From positions 1 to 64,000 of the forward strand of contig JBIRBM010000010.1 in assembly GCA_044326545.1 (NCBI GenBank): a DNA stretch of 64,000 bases. The letters run 5' to 3'. The notes under the pieces were generated by a model, which worked only from the letters and a program-made list of their open reading frames with translations, was not told the origin of the DNA and did no database searches. Of this stretch, positions 8,110-16,921 are shown one piece after another. The stretch's first letter is position 1. Each line of letters starts with the position of its first letter. The position numbers and the translations under genes are program-made. This stretch comes from JANWJE01 sp044326545 (GTDB lineage: Bacteria; Chlamydiota; Chlamydiia; Chlamydiales; Parachlamydiaceae).

Positions 8110-8558
8110 TCTCTCCTTTTTATTATTTAAAAAGAATAATTTTAATATTAATTGAAATTTTAATCAATTCATTTCATTAAAACAAATGAAATAAAAAATA
8201 TTTAAGATCGCTAGGAGTTATTCGATAAATCCCTGTACCGCATTCATACAATCACGCTTTGAATGACGATAGAACGATAGAATCTGATTCACAATTTGTT
8301 TTGTGAAAAATTGAGATCTTGTGTCATCATGCTTTCGATAATAGCGATCACAGAAAGAGCCAAGAGTGAATCATTCATCTTAGGCACCAAAATGAGCGAT
8401 ATGGGCTGAAGCGAAAGCTCTCGGGCTTGAAAGCTTGTAAAAAAATCCATAGCGAGAAACAGAGAATTTTTTTTGCAAGTTGTCAAGCTCCACGCTTTGA
8501 TGGAATCCAAAGACAAAGAACAGGAAGAGAGCTTCTCACAACTCCAAAGAGGGGATGC
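8110..8558. other. non-coding stretch
   Basis: AT-rich upstream region of the divergent genes at 8109 and 8559. A 75-codon open frame on the minus strand (8289-8516) overlaps a plus-strand frame and matches no family I know. No tRNA, repeat or clear promoter was found. Confidence 0.4.
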
Positions 8559-9119
8559 ATGATTGGTGCAATGCTAATGATCATTTTGGCTACGAATCAG
8601 TTTGTCGCTTATGCGAGTGATTTTTCTACACATGTTTCATCTCTTAAAAGAGAAGAAGAAAATGTTTCACGAAGATGTGCTCTAAGCCAGTCACTCTATT
8701 GGGGTGAAGATAAACAAAACAAGAGTGATCGCTTGTATCAAACGAATGCATTTGGCGACGTTTTCCCCTTGTGGCAAGACATTCCCGAAGAAAAGTTAAA
8801 AGAAAAATGAGTCGTTTTTGCTAAGACCTTCAAAGAAAGAAGACAAGCCGTCATTCTTGAAATTCCTCATGAAAGATCGGCCGTGATGAAAATTGCCCAA
8901 GCATGTTGGATGCCACTTCAAGAACTTGCTGAAATTTCCGAAATTCACTCTTTAACCATTTCTCCCTATCTTAATGAATTGGCTAAGCATCTTTTAAATG
9001 AATGCCAAAAGTCTTATTCATGCAAATTGCCAGATCATCGTCAAATATTGAAAAGAGGTGATCTCACCGATACCATGCATGTTGAATTCCTTCATCAAGA
9101 TGTGATAAATAGGCTATGA
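8559..9119 (+). pseudogene. exported protein ORF split by an in-frame TGA
   Basis: The start at 8559 has AGAGGGG four bases upstream and encodes a signal peptide (MIGAMLMIILATNQFVAYAS). The frame runs 84 codons to a TGA at 8808-8810, then stays open in the same frame for another 102 codons (VVFAKTFKERRQAVILEIPH onward) to 9119. The two halves together would make a secreted protein of about 186 residues. The most likely reading is a nonsense mutation in a former gene; a genuine short protein of 84 residues, or a sequencing error, is possible. Family unknown. It lies directly upstream of folB. Confidence 0.55.
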
Positions 9120-9175
9120 GGCTCTATATCAAGGCTAAACAATGACCATTCACAGATCATCTTTAGAGGATTGAG

Positions 9176-9586
9176 ATGTTAGATGAAATTCAATTGGAAA
9201 AATTTCGGGTGATGGCAATTGTTGGTCAAGGAGACGATGAACGATTGTTTGCTCAGCCACTCGAATTTACTGTGACTCTATTTGTTGATTTATCAAAAGC
9301 ATGTGAAAGCGATGATTTAAACGATACAGTGGATTATGGTGCCGTTTGCCGGTTAATCGAAGAAATTGTTCAGCATCACTGTGATCATCTTCTCGAAAAA
9401 TTAGCGGCACGTGTCAGTGAGGCACTTCTTCATCTCCACCATGTTAAACAAGTCACGATTAAACTCAAAAAATTGAGAGTTCCTGTCCCTTCAGATCTGG
9501 GATCAGCGGCTGTTGTGATTCATCGCGAAAAATCGTCATTCAAAACGCGCTTTTCCTGTTCTGTTCATCAAGCGATTCTTGATTAG
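9176..9586 (+). CDS. folB: dihydroneopterin aldolase / epimerase
   Basis: A 136-residue FolB/FolX family protein (usual length 115-130), which converts 7,8-dihydroneopterin to hydroxymethyldihydropterin in folate synthesis. The family pattern is seen in ESDDLNDTVDYGAVCRLIEE, in LLEKLAARVSEALL and in the catalytic-Lys region KKLRVPVPSDLGSAAVVIHR. The N-terminal motif usually reading YHG is altered to IVGQGDDE. The gene directly downstream encodes a short-chain reductase, as expected for pterin metabolism. FolB versus FolX (triphosphate epimerase) cannot be separated by eye. Confidence 0.85.
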   Translation: MLDEIQLEKFRVMAIVGQGDDERLFAQPLEFTVTLFVDLSKACESDDLNDTVDYGAVCRLIEEIVQHHCDHLLEKLAARVSEALLHLHHVKQVTIKLKKLRVPVPSDLGSAAVVIHREKSSFKTRFSCSVHQAILD

Positions 9587-9640
9587 GAGCGTGGGGCTTA
9601 TCTAAATCTCATCTAGTGGAAAAAACATAGAGGACAAAAC

Positions 9641-10342
9641 ATGAACTGGACGCTAATTACCGGATCAAGTCTTAATCTTGGGGCAAAGACAGCCATCTCT
9701 TTGGCCGAGCAAGGACACCATGTTTTAATTCACTACAATAAAAGTGTTGAGCAAGCTGAAGCTGTCGCAAATAGGTGCCGCAAATTTGGAGTGCGTGCAG
9801 AGCTGATCCAGGGGGATTTTTCTATGCAAGAGGGAGTAGAGGCATTTATTTGCCATCTTCTTTGCAATTTTCCTGATGTGAAAACTTTGATTAATAATGT
9901 GGGCAATTACTTGCATAAATCAGCTCTTGAAACATCTCAGAAAGAATGGCAAGAGATCTTTCAACTCAATTTGTTTACCCCTATTGCCTTAACCCGCGCT
10001 CTTATCCCCTCCATTAAACAATCTAAAGGAAGTATCATCAATATTGGAACTGCGGGAATTTCATTAAAAGCTCATTCAGTGAACACAGCTTATATGGCAG
10101 CTAAAACAAGTTTACTATTGTTCACAAAAACATTAGCCAAAGAATTAGCTCCGTCGCAAGTGACTGTTAATATGGTGTCACCGGGGCAACTCGAAACTTC
10201 CGTGGTAGAGGTCAAAAACATTCCCATGGGACGAGAAGCTGAATTTAAAGATGTGACAAGCGTCATTCTTTTTCTATTGCAGCAGTCAAGTCATTATTTA
10301 ACGGGACAAAATATTGAAGTAGCCGGAGGACTTTGTTTATAG
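9641..10342 (+). CDS. short-chain dehydrogenase, possible pteridine (FolM-like) reductase
   Basis: A 233-residue classical short-chain dehydrogenase/reductase. The cofactor loop reads TGSSLNLG (usually TGxxxGIG), the NNVG motif is at about 88-91, and the active site has Ser in NIGTAGIS and YMAAK. The C-terminus ends LTGQNIEVAGGLCL, typical for the family. Because it follows folB by 55 bp, a role as dihydropteridine/dihydromonapterin reductase (FolM/PTR1 type) is likely, but a general oxidoreductase is possible. NADPH preference is inferred from the basic residue after the second strand. Confidence 0.8.
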   Translation: MNWTLITGSSLNLGAKTAISLAEQGHHVLIHYNKSVEQAEAVANRCRKFGVRAELIQGDFSMQEGVEAFICHLLCNFPDVKTLINNVGNYLHKSALETSQKEWQEIFQLNLFTPIALTRALIPSIKQSKGSIINIGTAGISLKAHSVNTAYMAAKTSLLLFTKTLAKELAPSQVTVNMVSPGQLETSVVEVKNIPMGREAEFKDVTSVILFLLQQSSHYLTGQNIEVAGGLCL

Positions 10343-10381
10343 AGTCTGTCTGAGGCTCTATCACCCCCCCTTAGGGATCAC

Positions 10382-10636
10382 TTGAAATGTGTTTCTTTCC
10401 TCTGGACTGAGGATCGAGATCACACACACCGCCTAAGCAATCCTCTTGTTGACCGCTTTTCTATTTTCAGTGTTTGCTGCGTTGATCTAGAGGCTTCCTT
10501 GTCTGATTGCCGGTTCGATCTCATTCATGGGAGGCCGCGCAGCGCTTCTACCATTGCAGAGAGCGAGTGTACTTTTTTAGTGTTAGATCATAAAACTTTT
10601 GATCGACTCACAGAAGATTCACCTGAGATCCTCTAA
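10382..10636 (+). pseudogene. remnant of a cyclic-nucleotide-binding domain
   Basis: The C-terminal part of this 84-codon frame (GRPRSASTIAESECTFLVLD followed by HKTFDRLTEDSPEIL) matches the end of a cyclic-nucleotide-binding domain, where the phosphate-binding pattern is G-x-P-R-S-A-T and the last helix ends F..L....P. The N-terminal beta-roll is missing, and no downstream domain follows. Probably a fragment of a Crp/Fnr-like regulator or of a protein with a cNMP domain. Not expected to be functional. Confidence 0.55.
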
Positions 10637-10889
10637 GAGAGGATAAAATTGATGGCGTATTACTTAACGTGAGTTACTTAAAAAAAATTTAGCCAAACAT
10701 TTTGTGATGCTGTGATGCAAGAATAGTGATGCACTCGCTTGAGCTCAAAGCCGGAGCGAGTAGGGGGTGTACTTCGAGAAAATGGCTTGATTGAGCACTT
10801 TTCATCACCTGTCTTTCGACAGGTGATGTTATTGTTAAGATTGCTATTCTTTTTCTTTGTCTCTTCACTTTTTTGATTAAGTGTTTTCT
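10637..10889. terminator. intergenic region with 10-bp hairpin
   Basis: A perfect hairpin CATCACCTGT-CTTTCG-ACAGGTGATG occupies 10803-10828. It lies between convergent genes (folate/CNBD side and the gene at 12521-10890). In the plus direction it is followed by TTATTGTT; there is no clean T-run on either side, so bidirectional termination is possible but weakly supported. Nothing else recognisable in the region. Confidence 0.4.
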
Positions 10890-12521
10890 TTACTTAAAAA
10901 TTTCCCAGGATTTAAACCAATCAATAGTCTTATCAATCAAATCTTGTTCTTTAGGAACAGAGCTTCTCAAAGGAGAAGTTGATTGAGGGGACGAATTATT
11001 CTCGTTTACAGACGGCTTAAGTTCGTTCTTGATTGGTGGAGGTGTTGAATCCGTTATTTCAGTAGAGCTATTCAGGAGTGGAGTCGAGGAGGAAGAACGC
11101 GTTTTTTCCGTTTGATCTTCGTCTTTCTTTTCTGGATGTTTTGGATCAGCCACTTCATTCTCATCTAAAGAGCAGAAAGATTCTACAGATGAAGAATCTG
11201 AATGAGCCGATTTCTTAGGGATTACCTCATGGATTAAATCAGTTTGTTGAGTCAAGGAAAATGGGGTAGAACTTTCTTCTTGGAAGGGGGAATAACGCGT
11301 TTCTTTCGTTTGATCTTCGTCTTTCTTTTCTAAATGTTTTGAATCAGCCACTTCATTCTCATCTAAAAATGGGAAAGGTGTTACGGGTGAAAAATCTGCA
11401 TCGAAAGTCTCATAGAGCTTTTCCTTGTTTTGGGCTATCCATAAATTGGGAAATGTTTTGCTTTCCTCGCATCCTTCTTGGTCATTCTTATCGTCAAAAA
11501 CTGTATCAACATCATGGAAAAAATTAAGCAATGCCAAAGCATCTTCAACATTTTCATTTTCTAATAAACTTGGATTTTTGATTTTTTCCTCATTATCGAT
11601 TGGCAGATCAAAATTTTCATCGTCTTCGCTATTTTTTGACGCCTGAATCTCTTCATTGCTTTTCGTACTTGTTGACAGCACAGTTCCATGAGGATGTTCA
11701 CTCGATGCTAAAGGGTTTTGAGTAAATGTACCGTCAGAGTTTATGTAACCAAGATCCTCAGCATCATCTTCATCTATCCCACTCCCTTCATCCTTTGTTA
11801 GGAAATCAACCACAGGAACCTTTGGTAATCTCTCATCATCAGTCTCTATCGTCTCTGTACGATTTGATTCATCTGCCTTCCTCTCTTCTTTTTTAACAGA
11901 ATCTAAGTTCTGATTTTTAGAAACAGGAGGCGTATTGATTGGTGATCGTGTTGGTGATCCTAGTCCATCTTCCTCGTCTGAATCTGTCTCGCTATCCTGA
12001 GGAAGATTTATCTCATTGTTTCCATTCTGTTGATGAGATGAAATCTCCGGCTTGTTTAAACTCGTGCATCGAGCCTCTTGTTTAGATTTTTGCATCGTGT
12101 TCAACACAAGATGACCTAAAATATGGGTCGCGGTAATCAAAGCTAACACTCTTGGATTCAATCCAAAAGAGGTCATTTTTGAAAAAGCAATATTAAACGC
12201 ATAGGCAGCTCCCCCTAATAGGGCACTTTTCGACAAGGTGTAGGCAACTTTTTTCCAAGCCACATTTTTTGTTTTGGTTCCATCGGTAAATCTTGCCTCT
12301 ACGCGATTAAAAAGGGATCGGGTCGCAAAAAAACAGATTAAATTAGCCTGAGCCATCACCGCAATGGCCACTTTTGTGTCACTGTGCATGTTTTTAGAAA
12401 GAAGATTCATTAACTTAACGCTATGGTTGCCCAAGCGGGCTAATTGCCGTTGACCTTGCTGAACGACTGGAGTGATCATGTCTCCAGCATTCTTCATCAT
12501 TTGAGATATCTGATTCATCAT
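10890..12521 (-). CDS. Inc-like membrane protein with acidic low-complexity tail and internal repeat
   Basis: A 543-residue protein of unknown family. Three hydrophobic segments lie near the N-terminus (about 50-71, 97-117, 122-143), the last two close together as a possible membrane hairpin. The remaining 390 residues are Ser/Glu/Asp-rich and probably disordered. A 26-residue unit (LDENEVADSKHLEKKDEDQT, and LDENEVADPKHPEKKDEDQT) occurs twice and is still about 90 percent identical in DNA (about 11111-11170 and 11307-11366), pointing to a recent internal duplication. TAGGAG precedes the ATG. The layout fits chlamydial inclusion-membrane proteins with a long cytosol-exposed tail; secretion is inferred, not shown. 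Confidence 0.7.
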   Translation of the reverse strand: MMNQISQMMKNAGDMITPVVQQGQRQLARLGNHSVKLMNLLSKNMHSDTKVAIAVMAQANLICFFATRSLFNRVEARFTDGTKTKNVAWKKVAYTLSKSALLGGAAYAFNIAFSKMTSFGLNPRVLALITATHILGHLVLNTMQKSKQEARCTSLNKPEISSHQQNGNNEINLPQDSETDSDEEDGLGSPTRSPINTPPVSKNQNLDSVKKEERKADESNRTETIETDDERLPKVPVVDFLTKDEGSGIDEDDAEDLGYINSDGTFTQNPLASSEHPHGTVLSTSTKSNEEIQASKNSEDDENFDLPIDNEEKIKNPSLLENENVEDALALLNFFHDVDTVFDDKNDQEGCEESKTFPNLWIAQNKEKLYETFDADFSPVTPFPFLDENEVADSKHLEKKDEDQTKETRYSPFQEESSTPFSLTQQTDLIHEVIPKKSAHSDSSSVESFCSLDENEVADPKHPEKKDEDQTEKTRSSSSTPLLNSSTEITDSTPPPIKNELKPSVNENNSSPQSTSPLRSSVPKEQDLIDKTIDWFKSWEIFK

Positions 12522-12920
12522 AAAACTCCTATTTATTAAGAAATAATAAATATCCCTTAATCATTTATTAATATTTTTAGATCCATGCAAACAATTTTAT
12601 ATATGATTTTATTAAATATCAATAGAAATAATGTTTTTTTTATATAAATCGATTTATATTCATTAATAAAAAACAAGAAGATCAAGAAAGGAAAGAGGAA
12701 GAGCTGTCGATCCTCACTTCTTGATTGTTGACGATCAATTCATTTCTTGAATCCTTATAGAAGCTGTCATGATTGGCAGACATTCTCTAAGCTTTGGTTT
12801 TTTCTTCATTTAAGATAGAGTATAAAATCTCCTCTTTGAAAAAGGAATAGAGATGTTAAGGTCTTTCTTTAATAGCCCTTTTTTAGCTGCTTGCAAACAT
12901 CAAAAACGAAAAAAAAGTAA
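12522..12920. other. AT-rich intergenic region with a possible 40-codon ORF
   Basis: Upstream region of the Inc-like gene. A plus-strand ORF at 12853-12975 (MLRSFFNSPFLAACKHQKRK onward) has AGGAATAGAG before its ATG and a TATAAAAT box at 12821-12828, but its end lies inside the palindromic repeat that follows. I give it low weight as a real gene. Confidence 0.35.
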
Positions 12921-13076
12921 GAGCCCGTTTTTAAATTCAAGTGACCTTTGTGGGGTGTCAAAGCCTCGTGCATAGAAAATCACAGTCATGCCTCTATTTT
13001 TTAATAGCGACCCGAGTGTGATTTTCTATCCGAGAGCCAGACACTCCATAGGCCGCTTCAATTTGAAAATAAGCTC
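12921..13076. repeat. 156-bp palindromic MITE-like element
   Basis: Imperfect palindrome over its full length: outer arms starting GAGC and ending GCTC, and a perfect 13-bp core arm ATAGAAAATCACA (12972-12984) / TGTGATTTTCTAT (13017-13029). One arm sequence (TTTTAAATTCAAG / CTTCAATTTGAAAA) recurs at 6896. The element lies immediately upstream of the exporter operon and could carry its promoter or form a strong leader hairpin. Confidence 0.65.
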
Positions 13077-13162
13077 TAAATAGGGTGTCCAAAAAGTATC
13101 ACCACTTCCGGAGACCATCCAAAATATCATGGAATCACTCTCTCTATAGGATAAATCTGTAT

Positions 13163-14026
13163 ATGAAGCGCCTCATGTTACTCTTCCTTATTTTGTCTTT
13201 CATCATGGCCATCGCCATGAATTTTTTTAATCCTTCTTTAGCCTCTCGACTCTATTCAAAATGGTTTTCTCATTCTGAAGAAAAAAAAGAATTGATTCTT
13301 TACGGAAACGTCGATATTCGACAAGTCGACCTTGGATTCCGGGTGAAAGGACGGGTCGCCACAATGCCTTTTGAAGAGGGAGATTTGGTCGCAATGGGCT
13401 CCTTAATGTCTATGCTCGATAAACAGCCCTACAAAGATCAAGTTAACCAAGCTGCCGCACAGGTCGAATCTGCACAAGCAGCTCTTGTCAATTCAACCCT
13501 TTTACTTGAAAGACGAAAAATTTTGATTGGAACAGGGGGAATTTCAGAGCAAGACATTGATGATGCCATCGCTGGCCAAAAAATTGATGCAGCAAAACTC
13601 AAAGAAGCGCAAGCCTCTCTTGGGGTTGCTCAAACCAATTTGGCTGATACTGAATTATACGCTCCAGCCGACGGGACAATTCTGACTCGCATTCGAGAGC
13701 CGGGAACGGTTGTGCGTGAAGCAGATCCCATTTATACCCTCTCTTTGATTTCGCCCATTTGGGTCCGAACTTATGTGTCAGAACCTCAGCTTGGGCTGAT
13801 TTATCCGGGAATGGAAGCTGCGGTTTATACCGATACCCCTGGGGGGCATCATTATTCAGGGCATATCGGTTTTATTTCACCCGTGGCTGAATTTACTCCA
13901 AAGACAGTTGAAACAGCCCAACTGCGGACCGACCTTGTCTATCGCTTAAGGGTGATTGTCGATAATGATGATCATGGATTGCGGCAAGGAATGCCTGTGA
14001 CAGTGAAACTTCCCTTGAAATCTTAA
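13163..14026 (+). CDS. HlyD/YbhG-type membrane fusion protein of ABC exporter
   Basis: Periplasmic adaptor of an ABC-2 type drug exporter. The open frame begins earlier with a GTG, but the ATG at 13163 (MKRLMLLFLILSFIMAI) gives a proper membrane anchor. The mature part has a biotinyl-lipoyl-like segment (VDLGFRVKGRVATMPFEEGD), a helical hairpin (about 90-165) and a second lipoyl half (LYAPADGTILTRIREPGTVV), then a beta-barrel domain. Length 287, near that of E. coli YbhG. The next three genes encode the ATPase and the two permeases in YbhGFSR order. Confidence 0.88.
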   Translation: MKRLMLLFLILSFIMAIAMNFFNPSLASRLYSKWFSHSEEKKELILYGNVDIRQVDLGFRVKGRVATMPFEEGDLVAMGSLMSMLDKQPYKDQVNQAAAQVESAQAALVNSTLLLERRKILIGTGGISEQDIDDAIAGQKIDAAKLKEAQASLGVAQTNLADTELYAPADGTILTRIREPGTVVREADPIYTLSLISPIWVRTYVSEPQLGLIYPGMEAAVYTDTPGGHHYSGHIGFISPVAEFTPKTVETAQLRTDLVYRLRVIVDNDDHGLRQGMPVTVKLPLKS

Positions 14027-14040
14027 CATAACGCAAGCTC

Positions 14041-15777
14041 ATGTCATCTCCCATTGTTGAAATTCGCAACCTTTCCAAAGTTTTTGATCCCCAGCAGCGC
14101 CCCGCTTTATCACAGATTAATGTCGTCATTCCCAAAGGTCAAATCATCGGACTGGCAGGCCCTGATGGGGCGGGGAAAACAACATTGATTCGATTGATTG
14201 CCGGATTGCTCTTGCCCTCTCAAGGAGAGATTTCTCTTGCCGGTTACGATACGGTGCGCCAATCTTCTGCCATTCACTATTTGACCGGGTATATGCCCCA
14301 AAAATTTGGATTGTATGAAGACCTCACGGTCATCCAAAACCTGAATTTATATGCAGATCTCAGAGGGGTGATTGGCAAAGAGCGATTAGACATTTTTGAT
14401 AAACTCCTCTCGTTTACTTCGCTCAATCCCTTCATCAACCGCCTAGCCGGTGCTCTATCGGGAGGAATGAAACAAAAGCTTGGATTGGCATGCGCCTTAA
14501 TTCAGAAGCCGATGCTCCTCTTATTGGATGAGCCAAGCGTGGGAGTCGACCCCCTTTCAAGGCGAGAGCTTTGGAAAATGGTCCAAGAATTAATCCACGA
14601 AAATATTTCGGTGATATGGAGCACAGCCTACCTGGATGAGGCTGAAAAGTGTGATTCGGTATTATTGCTCAACGAAGGCAAGCTTCTTTACCATGGCCCT
14701 CCTCAGGAGCTGACCAATCGAATGAAAGGTAAAGTCTTTAAAATTTCGCAGATTGAAGGAAGTCGCCGTTTATTGCTCACACAAGTGTTGCAAGTTCCTT
14801 ATGTGATCGACGGCCTCATCCAAGGAAAAGAGATCCGGATCGTGACGCGAGAAATCATGGAAAATCCCTTAGATGGCACTTCTTTAGAAAAAAAAGAGTG
14901 TCTTCTGATTGAACCTGCACCTCCTCGATTTGAGGATGCCTTTATCGATATTTTAGGGGGAGGCCCAGGAGGATGGTCTGAACTAGCTGAAAAAACACCC
15001 CGTATTGAAAAAAGAAAAGAAGCGGTCATTGAAGCCAAGGGACTTGTTAAAACATTTGGCTCTTTTACCGCCGCGGATAATATTACATTCAGCATTCGAT
15101 CAGGGGAAATTTTTGGTTTGCTCGGTCCAAACGGCGCTGGAAAATCAACCACTTTTAAAATGATGTGCGGCTTGCTTAAACCAACAGCTGGTCAAGCGTA
15201 TGTAGAGGGATATAATCTTCAAGAAGCTCCATCCAAAGCCCGCTCTCATATTGGATACATGGCACAAAAGTTCTCGTTATATGGAAATTTGAGTGTCAAG
15301 CAAAATTTAGATTTTTTTTCGGGGATTTATAACTTAAGAGGAGCGATTCGGAGGGAGATGATTCAAGAGATGGTCCATATTTTTGGTTTAACCCCCTATC
15401 TAAACGAATCAGCCGACGATCTCCCTTTGGGATTTAAACAAAGGTTGGCTCTTTCTTGTTCGCTCATGCATCATCCTGAAGTTCTTTTTCTTGATGAGCC
15501 AACGTCTGGCGTCGATCCAATTACCCGGCGCGAATTTTGGAATCACATCAATGGATTAGTCGAAAAAGGGGTCACGGTCATGGTGACAACGCACTTCATG
15601 GATGAGGCCGAATATTGCGATCGGATCGGGCTCGTCTATCGCAGTCAATTAATTTCATTGGGAACCCCCGATGAATTAAAAGAAAAAGCGCGCACAGCGA
15701 GCAATCCCTCTCCAACCTTAGAAGATGCTTTTATCGCTTTAATTCAACAGTATGATCAGGAAAAACATGCCGATTGA
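14041..15777 (+). CDS. ABC transporter ATPase with two nucleotide-binding domains (YbhF-like)
   Basis: A 578-residue tandem ATPase. Domain 1: Walker A GPDGAGKTT, signature LSGGMKQK, Walker B LLLLDEPSVGVDP. Domain 2 (from about residue 330): Walker A GPNGAGKST, a degenerate signature LPLGFKQR, Walker B VLFLDEPTSGVDP. The LPLGF signature is usual for the second half of YbhF-type proteins. It powers the permeases encoded just downstream and is joined to them by an 11-bp overlap. Cytoplasmic face of the inner membrane; substrate not known (E. coli relative: drugs/cations). Confidence 0.93.
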   Translation: MSSPIVEIRNLSKVFDPQQRPALSQINVVIPKGQIIGLAGPDGAGKTTLIRLIAGLLLPSQGEISLAGYDTVRQSSAIHYLTGYMPQKFGLYEDLTVIQNLNLYADLRGVIGKERLDIFDKLLSFTSLNPFINRLAGALSGGMKQKLGLACALIQKPMLLLLDEPSVGVDPLSRRELWKMVQELIHENISVIWSTAYLDEAEKCDSVLLLNEGKLLYHGPPQELTNRMKGKVFKISQIEGSRRLLLTQVLQVPYVIDGLIQGKEIRIVTREIMENPLDGTSLEKKECLLIEPAPPRFEDAFIDILGGGPGGWSELAEKTPRIEKRKEAVIEAKGLVKTFGSFTAADNITFSIRSGEIFGLLGPNGAGKSTTFKMMCGLLKPTAGQAYVEGYNLQEAPSKARSHIGYMAQKFSLYGNLSVKQNLDFFSGIYNLRGAIRREMIQEMVHIFGLTPYLNESADDLPLGFKQRLALSCSLMHHPEVLFLDEPTSGVDPITRREFWNHINGLVEKGVTVMVTTHFMDEAEYCDRIGLVYRSQLISLGTPDELKEKARTASNPSPTLEDAFIALIQQYDQEKHAD

Positions 15778-16912
15778 CATTTTGCAAGACAAGGGAGGAA
15801 AGCGAAGGCTAAAAGCATTAATCATCAAAGAATTTTGTCAAATTTTTCGCGATCCCAGCAGTTTTCTGATCTGTTTTGTCCTTCCTCTTATTTTAATGTT
15901 CATTTATGGATATGGCGTTTCCCTCGATCTTGAACACATTAGGGTGGGGTTAGTTTTACAAGAGACAACCCCTAAAGCGCAAAGCTTTGCCTATTCGATT
16001 ATGAACTCTCGTTATTTTGATGTCCACCTTGCAAGGGATCCTCGTTTTTTTGATGAAGAGATCATCAGGGGAAAAATTCGTGCCATTATTGTGATTCCTT
16101 CTTATTTTTCCTCTTTCAGGCAACGCCCCGATCACGTCGCACCCATTCAGGTGTTGACAGATGGAAGTGAGCCCAATACGGCAACATTTGCTCAAAATTA
16201 TCTTCTTGGCGTTTGGCAAAATTGGTTGAAACAGCAATCGATTAGCGATGACTTGCAGGGAATGCCTCTTGTCAATCTTCAGCACCGTTTTTGGTATAAT
16301 GAAGAATTGCAGAGCCGCAATTTTTTAATTCCGGGTTCGTTGGCGATTATCATGACGCTAATTGGGACGCTTCTGACTGCCTTAGTCATCGCTCGCGAAT
16401 GGGAAAGGGGAACAATGGAAGCTTTGATGGCCACTCCTGTGAAAATAAGCGAGCTGATGATTGGAAAATTGATTCCCTATTTTTTGATGGGAATGATGTC
16501 AATGGCAATGTGCGTTGCCATTTCAGTCTTGCTGTATCAAGTGCCTTTTAGAAGTTCTTATCTTGTGCTGACTGCCGTTTCCGCCGTGTTTTTGCTATCG
16601 GCACTATCGGTTGGTTTTTTAATCTCCACGATTGCCAGAAGCCAGTTTGTTGCCGCTCAAGCGGCAATGGTTGCCGCTTTTTTACCCGGATTTATCCTCT
16701 CAGGGTTCCTTTTTGAAATCTCTAGTATGCCTTATCCCATTCAGCTCCTCACGCATTTTGTGTCGGCAAGGTACTTTGTCTCCTCGCTTCAAACCCTTTT
16801 TCTTGTTGGAAACATATGGAGTTTACTGATTCCCAACACGCTTGCCATGTTGGCGATTGCGGTTTTCTTTTTTTCTTGGGCCGCACATCGCATTGTAAAA
16901 CGATTAGACTAG
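15767..16912 (+). CDS. ABC-2 type permease (YbhS-like)
   Basis: Integral membrane subunit with the ABC-2 layout: one N-terminal membrane segment (about 33-53, FLICFVLPLILMFIYGYGVS), a large extracytoplasmic domain (60-180), then five segments in the C-terminal half including the conserved EWERGTMEALMATPV loop. Start chosen at 15767 (MPIDILQ), because AGGA lies six bases upstream; the longer frame from 15752 overlaps the ATPase further. Second permease follows 9 bp later, so the two probably form a heterodimer. Confidence 0.9.
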   Translation: MPIDILQDKGGKRRLKALIIKEFCQIFRDPSSFLICFVLPLILMFIYGYGVSLDLEHIRVGLVLQETTPKAQSFAYSIMNSRYFDVHLARDPRFFDEEIIRGKIRAIIVIPSYFSSFRQRPDHVAPIQVLTDGSEPNTATFAQNYLLGVWQNWLKQQSISDDLQGMPLVNLQHRFWYNEELQSRNFLIPGSLAIIMTLIGTLLTALVIAREWERGTMEALMATPVKISELMIGKLIPYFLMGMMSMAMCVAISVLLYQVPFRSSYLVLTAVSAVFLLSALSVGFLISTIARSQFVAAQAAMVAAFLPGFILSGFLFEISSMPYPIQLLTHFVSARYFVSSLQTLFLVGNIWSLLIPNTLAMLAIAVFFFSWAAHRIVKRLD

Positions 16913-16921
16913 GATTTGTGT

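Noticed and set aside
8289..8516. 75-codon minus-strand ORF
   Set aside because: No recognisable family, no clear ribosome-binding site, and it overlaps another open frame on the other strand; not called as a gene.
11339..11646. Plus-strand ORFs opposite the Inc-like gene
   Set aside because: Shadow frames of a long acidic coding region on the minus strand.
15110..15420. Degenerate ABC signature LPLGF in the second ATPase half as a sign of decay
   Set aside because: This variant is, to my knowledge, usual in YbhF-type tandem ATPases, so it is not a defect.
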